The notes below the pieces were generated by a model that was not told where the DNA came from, did not search any database, and was given only the letters and a program-made list of their open reading frames with translations. This document shows, piece after piece, positions 10,600 to 21,785 of a stretch of DNA of 64,000 bases. The stretch lies in the NCBI GenBank assembly GCA_025403435.1, contig CM046341.1, positions 14,469,219-14,533,218 of the forward strand, given 5' to 3'. The position numbers and the translations under genes were made by a program. Source of the stretch: Artocarpus heterophyllus. Lineage: Eukaryota > Streptophyta > Magnoliopsida > Rosales > Moraceae. Numbering within the stretch: the stretch's first letter is position 1; each line of letters opens with the position of its first letter.

Positions 10600-12600
10600 A
10601 AAGCAGAGTCGAAAAAATGACATCCTGATTATCTTATAAGGCCTTTGGGTTGTGCGATTTCAACCATTAATGATTTGAAGTAATTTTAGTTAAAAAAATA
10701 TTGTAACATATGAGAGTATTACACTGTAACAATCAAAAGTTTTGGTAGAAACTAAGATTGCCAAATACACTATTAAAGTCCCACCCTACTTAACTCTTAG
10801 TATATCAATCAAATGGTCTTAGGTTTCTTTTTCTTTTTAACTTGACATCCCAATAAATAGGCATGCAAAAATGTTTCAATTTTGGGGAGTGCTCATGAAG
10901 GCCATTTTTTAGACTTATTTTTTTTTAATAAAAGTCACGTTTGTTTAGTTGTAGTATAATTTAACATATAATATGAATGATAGTGTAGCATAAAAATTTC
11001 TCAATGTGACATAAATAAACACAATTTTTAAAAGCATGGCATACCATGTAATTTTTTCTTGATTGGGTGATATTTTATCCTTAAAAAAATGTTTCATTTT
11101 AGTGGTCCTACATAGATCAACTAAAAATTGCTTTCAAAGACAAACGTAAATTGTCAAAACCAATTTCACGTGCCTATTCATTTAGTCAAGTTTAAAGAAA
11201 TAGAAAAAGGACGCGTAGAAAGGGAATGAAAATAAATCTATTGAGGGACAAAATAAAATACACAAGGCATATTCTTTTTTTTTTTTTTTTGGTGCCAATC
11301 GACGACTGTTTTTGTGGTGAAAATTGTACATGTGCATTATCCGGTATGATTATCCCAACTTGCATACAAAACATATATATTGTTAAAAAGTACGGAGACT
11401 AATTTAATATCTTACAATTTAACATCTTATGAAGAGGATTACAAAAATTGATTTTTCTAGTATGATTATCGTGGAGGTTAAAAGGGGGTAGGAATGCCTA
11501 TTTCCTACGTGCCGCCAGACCAAAATTTTATAAAAGAAATAAGTAGCAGCAATCGGCACCACAACGTAAGAAGCTAGCGCAATGGCGTTGCACAGAAGAG
11601 CTCTAGTGCTTCTGACAAGGAGCTAGGCGTCATGATGCTAGGACTTGGATGCCCCGGTGGGCTCTGGATTTGTGGCACCCGGTCGTGAATCAACATTATT
11701 TTTGAGAAACTAACCTACTTTTTTGTGTACTCTATAAATAGGATGCGCTTGGACTTATTTGTATAATAATAGAAAATATAGAGAGAGGAAAAAAACCTAG
11801 AGAGAAGGTGTGCAATTTTCTCCTCTAAACTTCTTTTCAATCATATAGTGAATTTCTACAGTGGCTGAAAGTGGATATAACTCTTACATTGAAAATGAAC
11901 TACTATAAATTTATGTATGTTCTTGTTTAACTTTTGTTTTTCATATTTTCCTCCCGAGAATTAAGACAACCAATTCGCAACAAAAATGACAAAATAATAC
12001 TAACCAAATGTAAGGATATGACCATATTCAGCAAAACTTTTTTTTAAAAAATGTGGAATAACAAAATTATGTGTAGTAAAAGAAATGATGCTTGTCTAAG
12101 AAAAAGGAATGTGAGATATAGTAATCTTAATATTTAATCAGCTGCTTCCAAAATTTGAAAGTAATTGATTTTAATCTTTTTTGATAATTTTTTTTTTTTT
12201 ACTATGGTAAAAGTTATATATTTTTTGTGACAAATATGGAAGATTGTTATATAATTAGGCGAGGGGTGGATGTGGAAACAAAGGGCTTTAACTACGGCCT
12301 ATAAATAGTTGCGACCTTCACCACAACAATACTCCTCAATCGATCTGTACAATTAAGAGCGTTCTCTCTGTCATTTTTTTTACTCACAGTAGATTGATTA
12401 TTTTCGTCCTTCTCTCTACGTGTCTCGTTTCTATTTGTTTCAACTTGGCCGAATGAATACTCACGTGAAAATGTTTTAGGATTTGAAAGTGATTTCTTTA
12501 AACTTATATGTATCACCATTAAGTCCAAGTTAATATATGTGGGACCACTAGTATATTGCATATGCATGTATAATAAAAGATATGTATATCGTCGGATACT
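10600..12600. repeat. Old duplicated block, partner of 49.1-51.2 kb
   Basis: Collinear similarity with 49080-51190 is visible throughout, for example the phrases around 10755 and 49270 (AATACACTATTAAAGTCCC), 11395 and 49875, and 12130 and 50515 (TTTAATCAGCTGCTTCCA). Divergence is substantial, with many small indels, so this duplication is older than the 14.4/40-kb one. No intact gene lies in the block. Confidence 0.75.
12240..12330 (-). promoter_or_regulatory. Orphan inhibitor-like promoter whose exon 1 is deleted
   Basis: GGATGTGGAAAC, CTATAAATAG (12299-12308) and ACCTTCACCACAACAA match the promoters of the inhibitor-like genes. In the partner block (50560-51020) a frameshifted exon 1 lies next to it. 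Here the sequence jumps from GGTAAAAGTT directly to ATATATTTTTTGTG near 12215-12220, so roughly 330 bases including exon 1 are missing. Confidence 0.65.
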
Positions 12601-12867
12601 GTTCGTGTATATGTATATATATATGCATACACATACATATTTTTATACGTTATTTATTCTTTTTTTTTTTTAATTTAGAAAAAGTGCTAGCAAAAATGTA
12701 GAGACAGAAAGTATAGAATTGGAAACAAAAAGAATTGAATCCGAAAGATTTACAGTTTTACGAGTACATCTATGCCCCTGTCACTGGCCAAGAAAAATAA
12801 GGTTGAAAAATAATTCACCAGCTATATCATCATGTGATGGAAAAGATCAAAATCGTATAAAAAATTA

Positions 12868-14110
12868 GACACTTCAGTGGTGAATGATTGGCTACTCCCA
12901 TGACAACGACATGTAGTATGGACGTTATAAACGCATATACAGTGGGCCAAAGCAAAGAGATGAAGTGATATTTTTAGTGTATTCTTAAACCACAAATTTG
13001 CCATTTATATTTATGGTGAGCTTCATGTTTTCTCCAAACATCTTCCAAGAAGTACTACAATGCAATCTATGCATGCATTTGATGCCTTGATAGCGCCTTT
13101 CCATGTGTGCCTGGTGCGACCTAAATAGCACGACGGAGGTAACGCCTTGTCCAGATCTAATTTTGGGCTCATCAAATGTTGATCCTAGAGCTGTTTTTTG
13201 TGTTTTTGTTAGATTTAGCCGGACAAGGTGCTGCATTAACCCTAATTACTTAGGATCTAGGTGCCAAAACTGAAAAATTTTTAATATAGAATGTGCAAAT
13301 TTTACAAATTGAACAAAACTTGGGAAAATATAATAGCAATTATTTCAAAAATCAAGCTCAATTTTCATGTTCTATCTGCATCATAGAACTATGAAAATTT
13401 CTATACTGTTTTGAATTAAAAGATTTTCTAGAAAATAAAAACAAAACTATGAGGTGATTTCTTGAAAAACTAAACATTTTTATTTTTAGTATGGATGATA
13501 TGGCTATATATACATGTAGACACTTCAGTGGTGAATGATATGGCTACTCCCATGACAACGACATGTAGTATGGATGTTATAAACGCATATAAAGTGGGCC
13601 AAAGCAAAGAGATAAAGCGAAATTTTTAGTGTTTCCTTAAACCACAAATTCATGTTTTCTCCAAACATCTTCCAAGAAGTACTGCAATGCAATCTATGCA
13701 TGCATTCGACGCCTTGATAGCGCCCTTCACCTGGTGTGACCTATATAGCACCACGGTGGTAACACCTTGTATAGATGCTAATTTTGGGCTCATCAAATGT
13801 TGATCCTAGAGCTTGTTTTTGTGTTTTTGTTAGATTAAGCCAGACAAGGTGCTGCATTAACCCTAATTACTTAGGATCTTGGTGCCAAAACTGAAAATTT
13901 TTAATATAGAACGTGCAAATTTTACAAATTGTACAAAACTTGAGAAAATATAATAGCAATTATTTCAAAAATCAAGCTTAATTTTCATGGTCTATCTGAA
14001 TCATAAAACTACTAAAATTCCTATATTGTTTTTGAATTAAATGATTTCTTTTTTAAAAAATAAAAACAAAACTATGAGTTGATTTCTTGAAAAACTAAAC
14101 GTTTTTAACT
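12868..14110. repeat. Tandem direct repeat of about 620 bp, two copies
   Basis: The segment starting GACACTTCAGTGGTGAATGA at 12868 recurs at 13519 and both run through the same landmarks (ATGACAACGACATGTAGTATGG, CATGCATTCGACGCC-like phrase, CCCTAATTACTTAGGATC, TTTCTTGAAAAACTAAAC). The second copy lacks small pieces. Weaker matches occur at 18290-18560, 43800-44060 and 46490-46860, so this is a spacer family belonging to the locus. No gene is supported. Confidence 0.8.
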
Positions 14111-14468
14111 TTTAAGGAACCGTGACCCATATATAGCATCATGTTCACCATTACATATTCATCATAGGAAACAATTATTTCATCATGTTTTAAAATTAAA
14201 CAAAGAAAAAACTATAATCACATGAATTATCGTCATCGCCCTTATGCATAGTAATCCATTATCACATAATTTAAACAAAACAAAATGGGAAAATCATAAG
14301 CCAAAAATTATAATGTCGTTATATTTAAAATCATCATCATATAAAGGAAATACATTAAATTTGCTCAAGGTAATGTTTACACAAAACTATATAAACATTA
14401 GTTCTGTTAGTGCATGCAGGACGCACACGCACGCTATATCACTACCACTATATCACAACACTGTCGCT

Positions 14469-14780
14469 ACGGTTAGAAGAAGTTGTTTTTGTCCTACGTC
14501 GCTAAGTTACTAAACTGTTATGATGTACACATAAAGATTTCACACCCTATAATCCCATTGAGCTAGCGTTTAAGATCAGCTCTACCCAAGCATGGGTTTG
14601 GACCCGACCCGTTTGCATGACACACTAGGCCTGAGGGAGAGCGTTAGAAGTTGTACTTCTCTCACATCGCTATGTTGCTGGGTTGTTGCGGTGTATACTT
14701 ATGGATGGGGTATACTCTCCCCTTAAACTAACTTTTGGGGATGAGTTCAACCTAAACATGTTTAACAACCACCACTGAGT
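14469..14780 (+). repeat. Two diverged copies of an LTR-like repeat
   Basis: GTTAGAAGAAGTTGTTTTTGTCC at about 14471 and GTTAGAAGTTGTACTTCTC at about 14644 each start similar sequences (CTACGTCGCTAAGTTACT versus CACATCGCTATGTTGCTG). The second includes GGGGTATACTCTCCCCTTAAA. The form suggests small solo LTRs, but ends and target duplications were not resolved. The rest to 15880 has no assigned gene. The partner copy lies at 40010-40310. Confidence 0.4.
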
Positions 14781-15883
14781 CCCTTGCCCTCCTTGTGGAT
14801 CGAAATTTCGTTGTGCCAAAAATGGGCATCCAACCCTTTGGCTTTCCTTCTAACTCGGCGTCGACCTGAGTCACCTACTAGAGCTCCAGGCATCTGTTGC
14901 CCCTTTGTTACTCTCTCTTTCACTCATGAATTCTTGTTTCTCTCATAACTTTTATGGTTTCTTCTTTTTGGGAGAATATTTTTCATTTTATGCGATTATT
15001 TCCACAATATTACGTAATGAGAATGCGATTTCTTTGTTTAACTTTAGTTTGTTGACTGCAATGAGTGCCAGATATACCTACTAAACCAACACATGAATAT
15101 GCATAAAAAACAAACACGTTACACAGAAACAATTTCATAAATATCCTCTCGGAGTCCGTCAAGATGTTAGTCTTGGCTTATAGCAGAAACATCAGCAATG
15201 TTTTTGGCGTAGTAATTGTTATCTCTCTCTTCTAATGTTGTTTTTTGAGTAGCACATAATTGTTACTTTTTTTCTTTGCTATTTTACTGTATTTTTGCGC
15301 AAATCCTGAAACTCATGTAAAATATATTTCCTTGTCTATTATTAAGTTTTAGGGGACTGAAAGTTCAGTCCAGAAGATGTCTCGTTTTCGTTTTGACGGT
15401 AAAACTTTCACTTATCATAAATAAAGACATGGCATCAGTCTCTATTTGTTCTTGCTTCCATTTACGGTCTATTCCTAGAGAGTCTTTTCCAGTTGTTTAT
15501 TTTTTATTCTCGCTTTGTTTTGGAGATCTTATTATTTTCTTGACTTTTTATAAATTTTTCTCCTTTACTAAATAAAATTGAGTGGAGAGTTTGGTATAGG
15601 ATGAAGGTCCTAATATAAATGCTAGGATATTCCTCTGATGCTGGTTGATTGTCTCTTTAGAAACTATTTATAAAAAAACTAAATTAAAGGATTAGCGATA
15701 ATTAATAAAGTAGAATATCATCATTATTCTATGATAATCAGCTTACATTTATTTAAAAGCCTCAATAAATTAGAAATTGAGGCAAGAGCAAGCTTTAACG
15801 TTCCAAGTTTTCTAGTGACTTGGTAGTGATATTCTAAACATACATAGATAGCATATCATATCTTGAGGTTTCAAGCAGTGGAA

Positions 15884-16834
15884 TTAGTCTTTCGTTACTA
15901 TCAGAAGATTCTCAGCCCTCAACATATCTGCACTGACAGAGCTGCATATTCTCGGGTTGCAAGTATCAACCTCATATGTGCATTGGCAAGTCGGTGGCTG
16001 CTTTCTATTACAAAGACAAGGTGACCCACAAACCGCGGGGCATCCCCCCACCTTCACGTCCGTGCGATAGCATTTTGTCCCTTCGGATTCTTTTGTGCAT
16101 TTGCAGCTTGAACAGAATTTTTGCCATCCTAAACATAGTAGCATGTGAAAAAGGGAGAAATATATATCTTAGACAAAAAACAATGTTTTACCAATTAAAA
16201 GTAATTAGGTGGAATATACCATTAATACGAGGGATAATGATAAAATAAAAATATACTTTGTGTTTATCAGAATGTAATAATATACTTCTTTTTTTTTAAT
16301 ATACCAAAATTATCCTCTTGCTTTTTGAATTAGATATTTCATTATTTTGAGAGATCGGACATTTCATTTAGTCAAAATTAAATATGTAAATAAATAAAAT
16401 TAATTTTTAATTAAAGAAATGATGATTTTTCGAGAGAGCAATTCTAATTTGACATTCATTCTTCTTTTTCTTTTTTTTTTCCTTTGAGGAGGCATTCTTT
16501 TTTTTTCACATAATTAATTTGCACTTGAGATTTGTATAATTAAAAACACATGGGTAAATTTGGTTTGATTCGGAAAGAAAAAATTGTTGGGGATAATCTA
16601 ATTAATTATACAGCACATGATATATATATGTTCTTACATATTGACTCAAAGGAGTGGATTTTTGTTTCTCTCAGTATCCCTAAGTATATGAAGAAGTAGA
16701 ATAATAAGCATACCAAGTGATTGAGCATCATATTCATTAGAAACCTGGTGAAGGTCAACGCGAGCATCGACTACTGCAGCAGCAAGCACAACTGCAAGCA
16801 AAGACAACACAACAAAAGCTTTGTTGAAAGCCAT
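15884..16834 (-). CDS. Bowman-Birk-inhibitor-like secreted cysteine-rich protein, copy 2 (two exons)
   Basis: Exon 1 is 16834-16714 and exon 2 is 16128-15884, with a 585-bp phase-1 intron (GTATGC donor, TTTAG acceptor) that splits a Gly codon. The 121-residue product starts MAFNKAFVVLSLLAVVLAAA, a good signal peptide, then VVDARVDL, then a 12-cysteine domain: FCSSCKC, KCYRTDVKVGGC, CGSPCLC, PPTCQC and YEVDTCNPRIC. The segment CLCNRKQPPTCQC closely follows the canonical Bowman-Birk loop (C-x-x-x-x-P-P-x-C-x-C), with Arg at P1 and Lys instead of the usual Ser at P1'. The first loop (CTKESEGTKC) is one residue longer and lacks the double proline. Secretion is inferred. A nearly identical gene lies at 41402-42348. 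Confidence 0.75.
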
Positions 16835-16854
16835 AATATGATTTTGATATAATG

Positions 16855-16990
16855 TGAAGAGTGGGATGTGGAAACAATGGCTTGATATAGGACCTATAAA
16901 TAGTTGCGTGGGGATGGTCATATTATAAGATAAAAAGCAACAGAAGATTATTGACCACAAAAACAGTCGTAGCCTTCACCACAACAACCA
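16855..16990 (-). promoter_or_regulatory. Core promoter of inhibitor-like copy 2
   Basis: CTATAAATAG at 16894-16903 lies 60 bases upstream of the ATG. GGGATGTGGAAAC is downstream of it, and GACCACAAAAACAG and GTAGCCTTCACCACAAC lie upstream on the gene strand. The arrangement is the same as at 10427 and 42408. Confidence 0.65.
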
Positions 16991-16999
16991 TACGGGTGT

Positions 17000-17800
17000 A
17001 ATAATGCACGTACCCTCTTTCATAATTTTTTTTCCTTAATTTATTGTTTTTTTTTTCCCTTCCAATATCTTTGTTTTATTTAAACTTGGCGTTGATGAAT
17101 GCTAGGCACGTAATAGTTAGCTCATTTGGGTCGCATGGATAGCTTTACAGTATAAATATATTCAACTTCATTAAAAGTTAATAAAGAGTTGGAATCTTCT
17201 TATCTTAATTTTTTCTTTTTAAAAAAATTCCAAATATTTGGAAGAGTGGTTGAATTCGCATACTACAAGTACTTTATATTGTAACAAATGTTCGCCTTAA
17301 ACTAGCACGTGTCTTTCAAACACACTATATCTCGGATTGTTTACGTTTGTCTTTCACATACGTGTGCTTTAATGAGTGATGTGTCCAAATGAGGGATGTT
17401 GGACCCCTGTTACATATCTTGCATGCTAAACATGCATCACCTAATGTTTGGCACCGTAAAAGCCACACATTTGATTTATCCCAAAAAAAAAAAGAAAAAA
17501 AAAAGAGAAAAAAAGCTACACGGCTCCATTGCTAGAGTTTTGTTTTTTTTAATTTATTCTTTTGTAGATAAGATTGTACGGAAGAATCATACTTCAATTG
17601 TAATATACTAAAGTGAAACATGCAATGTTACATTTTTTCAATGTAATAATAATGTTATAAACACGTAGTATTAAAAAAATTATGAACACATAATATAAAA
17701 GATATGAAAATTATTTCTTTTCTCTAATATATATATATATATATGCGTTGGAAAAAAATTATAAACACATAACATAAAAATATGAAAATTATAGCCGAGA
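17000..17800. other. Upstream flank of copy 2, no gene
   Basis: AT-rich DNA with poly-A and a (TA)n run at 17729-17744. The portion 17350-17640 also matches 48780-49060, so it belongs to the older family flank. Short reading frames here are not supported by composition. Confidence 0.5.
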
Positions 17801-17801
17801 C

Positions 17802-17965
17802 TCACAACTCTTTCTTCTGCTAACTCAAGCTCTCAGGACCCATCCTTTTAATGAATGCTTTCAAATATCCATCCAAGGAAATAAGACTGTTAAAAGCCCA
17901 ACTCACACGTCTCCTAATAGAACGAGCAAAATCACATTGAAGAAAAATATGATCCTAAGTCTCGT
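17802..17965 (-). mobile_element. LINE relic: end of the reverse-transcriptase zinc-binding (zf-RVT) region
   Basis: On the minus strand the sequence reads DHIFLQCDFARSIRRRVSW followed by AFNSLISLDGYLKAF, with stops nearby. The D-H-x-F-x-x-C-x-F-A pattern is typical of the zf-RVT domain at the C-terminus of plant non-LTR retrotransposon polyproteins. Only about 50 residues remain. It sits just 3' of a dead inhibitor-like exon, suggesting insertion into the old gene's flank. The duplicate copy is at 43311-43474. Confidence 0.6.
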
Positions 17966-18102
17966 ATCAGCCTCAGCATATCAGTCATTGAGGCATTGGT
18001 AAGTTTTAATATTCCAAGTTTTCTGGCACTAACTTAGTAAAATCGAGCAAATTATTATGCATATAGAGGCTCAAAATATGTAGAAAACATTTACTCTAGT
18101 TT

Positions 18103-18280
18103 TTGTTCAAGACCAGAATATTCTCAAGTGTCAACACGTTATACCGACACAATTGCAATTTTCCGTGTTACATGTGTCAACCTCATGAAATGTGCGGATG
18201 CACCTCAGCGGGTCCGTTAATGTACAAATGTAATATTCTCCACAAGCCACTGGCTGCTCCCCTAACATCCTCAGCGCTAG
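18103..18280 (-). pseudogene. Dead inhibitor-like exon 2 (unit A)
   Basis: The minus strand shows CGEYYICTLTDPLRCIR, then HEVDTCNTENCN, then a TGA and a frame-shifted ENILVL-like end. This aligns with CGSPCLCNRKQPPTCQCTY and YEVDTCNP of the live copies. The first half of the exon is missing. Its exon 1 would lie to the right, where a retroelement now begins at 19906; the partner unit still retains an exon 1 relic at 45940. Confidence 0.65.
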
Positions 18281-18589
18281 CAAAAATGTAGAAGCAAAGG
18301 TATAGAATAGGAAACGAAAAGCAAAGACATAAAGCCCTATTTTTAGTGTATATTCTTAAACTACAAATGTGGCACTCATTCATTCATCAAAAAAAAAAAA
18401 AATTTTGTGCCACTCATTCATGTTTTCTCCTGACATCCTCCAAGAAGTACCGCAATGCAATCTAAATGCATGCATTCGACGCCTTGTCTGATGAGCAAGG
18501 TGGCAACACCACTACTAGGCGCCACATATGTGGTAGCAACTTCTACGTGTGTCCCGTGTGACCTATTAGTTTATTTATTGTTAATTTAG

Positions 18590-19025
18590 AATTATTATTT
18601 TCTTATTTTTATTTTTTAAATTGTAATTAAAAATTACAACTTTTTTATTTTATTAATTTATTATTATTATTAACTTCAACATTTATCTTTTTAATTTTTT
18701 TAATTACTGTAATGCATTTACAATAATTATACTATATTATCAAATTTTATGATAATTAATCCTTAACAATGACATTATAATTATTAAACTATATTGTTCA
18801 TTAATTTATAATAACAATTTAGTATATTATTTTACTTTACTCTTAATAAATTAATTAATTAGTTCATTAATTGTTAATTAAGAAGTATCATTTTCTTATT
18901 TTTTATTTTTAAATTGTAATTAAAAATTACAATTTTTAATTTTTATAATTTATTATTATTATTAACTTTGACATTTATTCTTTCAATTTTTTAATTACTA
19001 TAATGCATTAACAATAATTTTACAA
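18590..19025. repeat. AT-rich direct repeat of about 140 bp, two copies
   Basis: A block of TTAAATTGTAATTAAAAATTACAA, then a TTATTATTATTAACTT phrase and TAATGCATT.ACAATAATT occurs at about 18590-18730 and again at 18885-19020. The first phrase is itself an inverted repeat (TTGTAATT/AATTACAA). The partner unit carries the same pair at 44080-44520. It may be matrix-attachment-like AT-rich DNA or a MITE pair. Confidence 0.6.
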
Positions 19026-19499
19026 TCCCAAAATTTTAATTTTAACAATCCACATTAAAGCAATCCATAATTCCAACAAAATCACAATCATAATTCATAA
19101 TTCATAATTCAACAACAAATTACAATCCAAATAACATATTCATAACTCCAAAAATTCAATTAACAACACAATTCTAAAAATATTCCAAATACCAAAAATT
19201 TAAAAACTTACATAATTCAAAACCCACTAAAAATGGGAGTAAGAAAAAGAGGATGGCAGCCAAAACTTCGATGGTGGATGGCCGGAAAACAACCAAAAGC
19301 TCCAAAATCTTAACCGGGAAAAAGTTTGAGGAATTCCTAATGTAGGGATATTTCTATTGTTATTGTTTGATAATATGAGTTTTTACAATACAAAACTCAT
19401 GAATCTATGAATTTCTACAAGTTTGGGAGAGATTTGAGGCGGAATAAGGAGGAGAAAATGGAGAGAAATTGCGGGGAAAGGAGAGAGCTCATCGGAAAA

Positions 19500-19905
19500 A
19501 ATGGAAAAAATGGAGCTTTCGGGTTCGTTTATATGCAGAGTTTTTTGCGACGACAAAATGTCATTGCAAATAATTAAAAATGTTGTTGCAAAAGGTCATC
19601 AAAACGATGTTGTCCCACTTAATCTGGAAAAAAATATTGACAAAGTAATCTTTTGCGATGACAGTTAAAAAATGCCGTCGTAAATATTTTTCATTATGGG
19701 GCTCTTTTTTCCGCTAAAATTTTTGTGAAAAATTAAATTTTCACTTTTTGTGGCGACATATAGTCTCAAATAAAGCACTATGTCGTCGTAAAGAAGCCCC
19801 TTTGGAACTGTGAATGAGAGTGCAAAACAACTATAAGCCATTGTTACTTTGCAACTCTCGCCACGTGTACAGAGTATTATCGTCATCTATATACAATGGT
19901 ATTTG
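19500..19905. mobile_element. CACTA-like subterminal region, truncated by a retroelement LTR
   Basis: Repeats of the type GCGACGACAAAATGTC and GTCGTCGTAAA, typical for subterminal regions of CACTA (En/Spm-like) transposons, are scattered here. In the partner unit the same DNA continues to 45716 and ends in the CACTA-type terminus TTTGTAGTAGTG. Here it stops at 19905 where LTR sequence starts. Confidence 0.55.
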
Positions 19906-21785
19906 TGTAATGCCCCCGTTATGGACGTCACAGATGTCGTTACATTCATACATTACATACTTATTAGAACTTTAAATGTAAACATAGTTAAGGAAATCAT
20001 AACCAGGATCCATACATAGATTTTTTTTTTTAAACAACATTCATTAACTTAATCCATAATTTAATTACACATTAAAATTGATCATAAACTTGCTTTAATA
20101 AAATAAATATACCAAATTGTAAAATCATAACTTATAAAATATCACATCATTTTAAAAACTATTTGCTCCCATAGTTCGGCAGGCCGAACTTGGGACTTCG
20201 GCAGGCCGAACATGGTCGGCAGGCCGAAAGTCATCAACCGGCAGGCCGGCAGAGGCTCTGCAAAACAGGGCTTAAAAACTTTCAAAGTTCGGTAGGCCAA
20301 AAATGAGATCGGCAGGCCGAACTTACTTTCATCGGCATGCCGACCAATGATGTTCGGCAGGCCAACAGAGCCAGAAAAACTTTTAGAAAACATAATTTTA
20401 AGACAAATTCAACTTTTCAAAATGCGAAAGATCAAATTCTTAAAATGATATCATAGAATAATGAAACATAGTTCTTGGATTCTTCAAAACACATCATAAA
20501 AATATGTTCAAATAGTTTAACCATAACTTAAATCGTAAAAACTAGCTTCATTGGCGTTCTTTCGATTACAATTCATCATCCATATGCTCACACGCCTTCC
20601 CATGTCCTCCGCCTAATCCATGACTTTCTTACCCTTATCTGCAACATGACATAAACTTGAATAAGCTAAAGCTTAGTAAGTACATATAATTCTCACAATT
20701 TAAAAACATTTCATAAACATCATCATCATCATCATCATATCATAATAGTGCATTAAGCACATTTTCATAGAAACATATCTTTCATTACTTGACCATATTC
20801 AAACTTATTCCATTTTATCTTAAGGGCCCAAGTGTTACACCATAATCATCATTGTAGGCGCGCCGTCATGAGAGGAGAAGGGTAGCTAATCCTAAACCAA
20901 ACATGATATCATAACATATCATATCATAACATTAGTGTGCAACACTTATTAGGTGATACATATATACAAAACTTTTATACTTTGAAATTTGCCATGATCA
21001 AACATGCATAACTTTAAATCATGAAAATCTTTCATAAGAAACCCTTTAAGGAAAATCACCATAAAATCATCATGAATATCATCGTGAACATAATATCAAA
21101 CCTTATAAAACATTTCATGTTGTAGGTGAAAATATACTTACCTTAAAAGCTAGCTTACTTAACCTTATATGAATTGGTGACGACGCCGCGGTCTCGATGT
21201 GCTTGTTCCTTTGTGTGTTCATGCCATTTATTCATTTAAAGATACACAATGAAATTAATACTTATTATCATAGAATAAAACATCCATTCATATAACATCA
21301 CATATACATTCATCTCTTACAAACATAATTCATCACATACATCCATAACCGTAATCATCAAAACTATAAAATCATCATCACATACACTTCACTAACCCAC
21401 ATGGATTCAAAACTTAAAAACTTAACATTCACACATACTTTAGGCACCATACTTGACAGGGGTAAATTTAATACATAAACATATTAACATGATTTTTCTT
21501 TGGTCATAAAAATTACATTAAGTATGTAAAAACAAACCATACATTTCAAACATGAAATCTGCCAGCAATAGTAAGGCAGTGAGTAATCTTTTAAATACAT
21601 TTTCTAACAATTAAAACACATATTTTAATTTTAAAATTCATACTAACATCTTATTATCATAATTTCAACATCATAAAATTATTTCATCGTCAATAAAATC
21701 ATTTAAACATATAGAATATCACATAAAACAAAAGTCCAATATTAACATTGTTAAAACAGTTTTCTTGACCTAATCTCATAGAAAT
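19906..21785 (-). repeat. Tekay-family LTR fragment, reverse orientation
   Basis: Read on the minus strand this is the 3' part of the family LTR, ending at 19906 in GGGGGCATTACA. It aligns with 32808-34650 of the complete reverse LTR. It carries a cluster of the 14-base near-palindrome TTCGGCAGGCCGAA around 20170-20360. At 21785 it breaks off in mid-LTR (GAAATTTTGTGACAGG) and switches to the same LTR in forward orientation. Confidence 0.85.

Larger units (their letters stand above)
14437..19905. repeat. Recent segmental duplication, unit A
   Basis: Near-identical and collinear to 39974-45431 at an offset of about 25.5 kb. It contains an intact inhibitor-like gene, a LINE relic, a dead inhibitor-like exon and a CACTA-like end. 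Differences are scattered single bases and short indels. The left match begins at the phrase TATATCACTACCACTATATC. The right match stops exactly where a retroelement LTR begins at 19906. Confidence 0.9.

Noticed and set aside
15976..16248. 90-codon plus-strand ORF over inhibitor-like exon 2, and its duplicate at 41494-41727
   Set aside because: It is antisense to a well-supported exon with conserved cysteines and splice sites.
18183..18383. Minus-strand 66-codon ORF over the dead exon
   Set aside because: It is in a different frame from the recognisable cysteine-rich remains and has no family features.
20165..20365. CRISPR-like array from regularly repeated TTCGGCAGGCCGAA units
   Set aside because: Spacing is irregular, the context is a plant LTR and the repeats are short near-palindromes without unique spacers of equal length.
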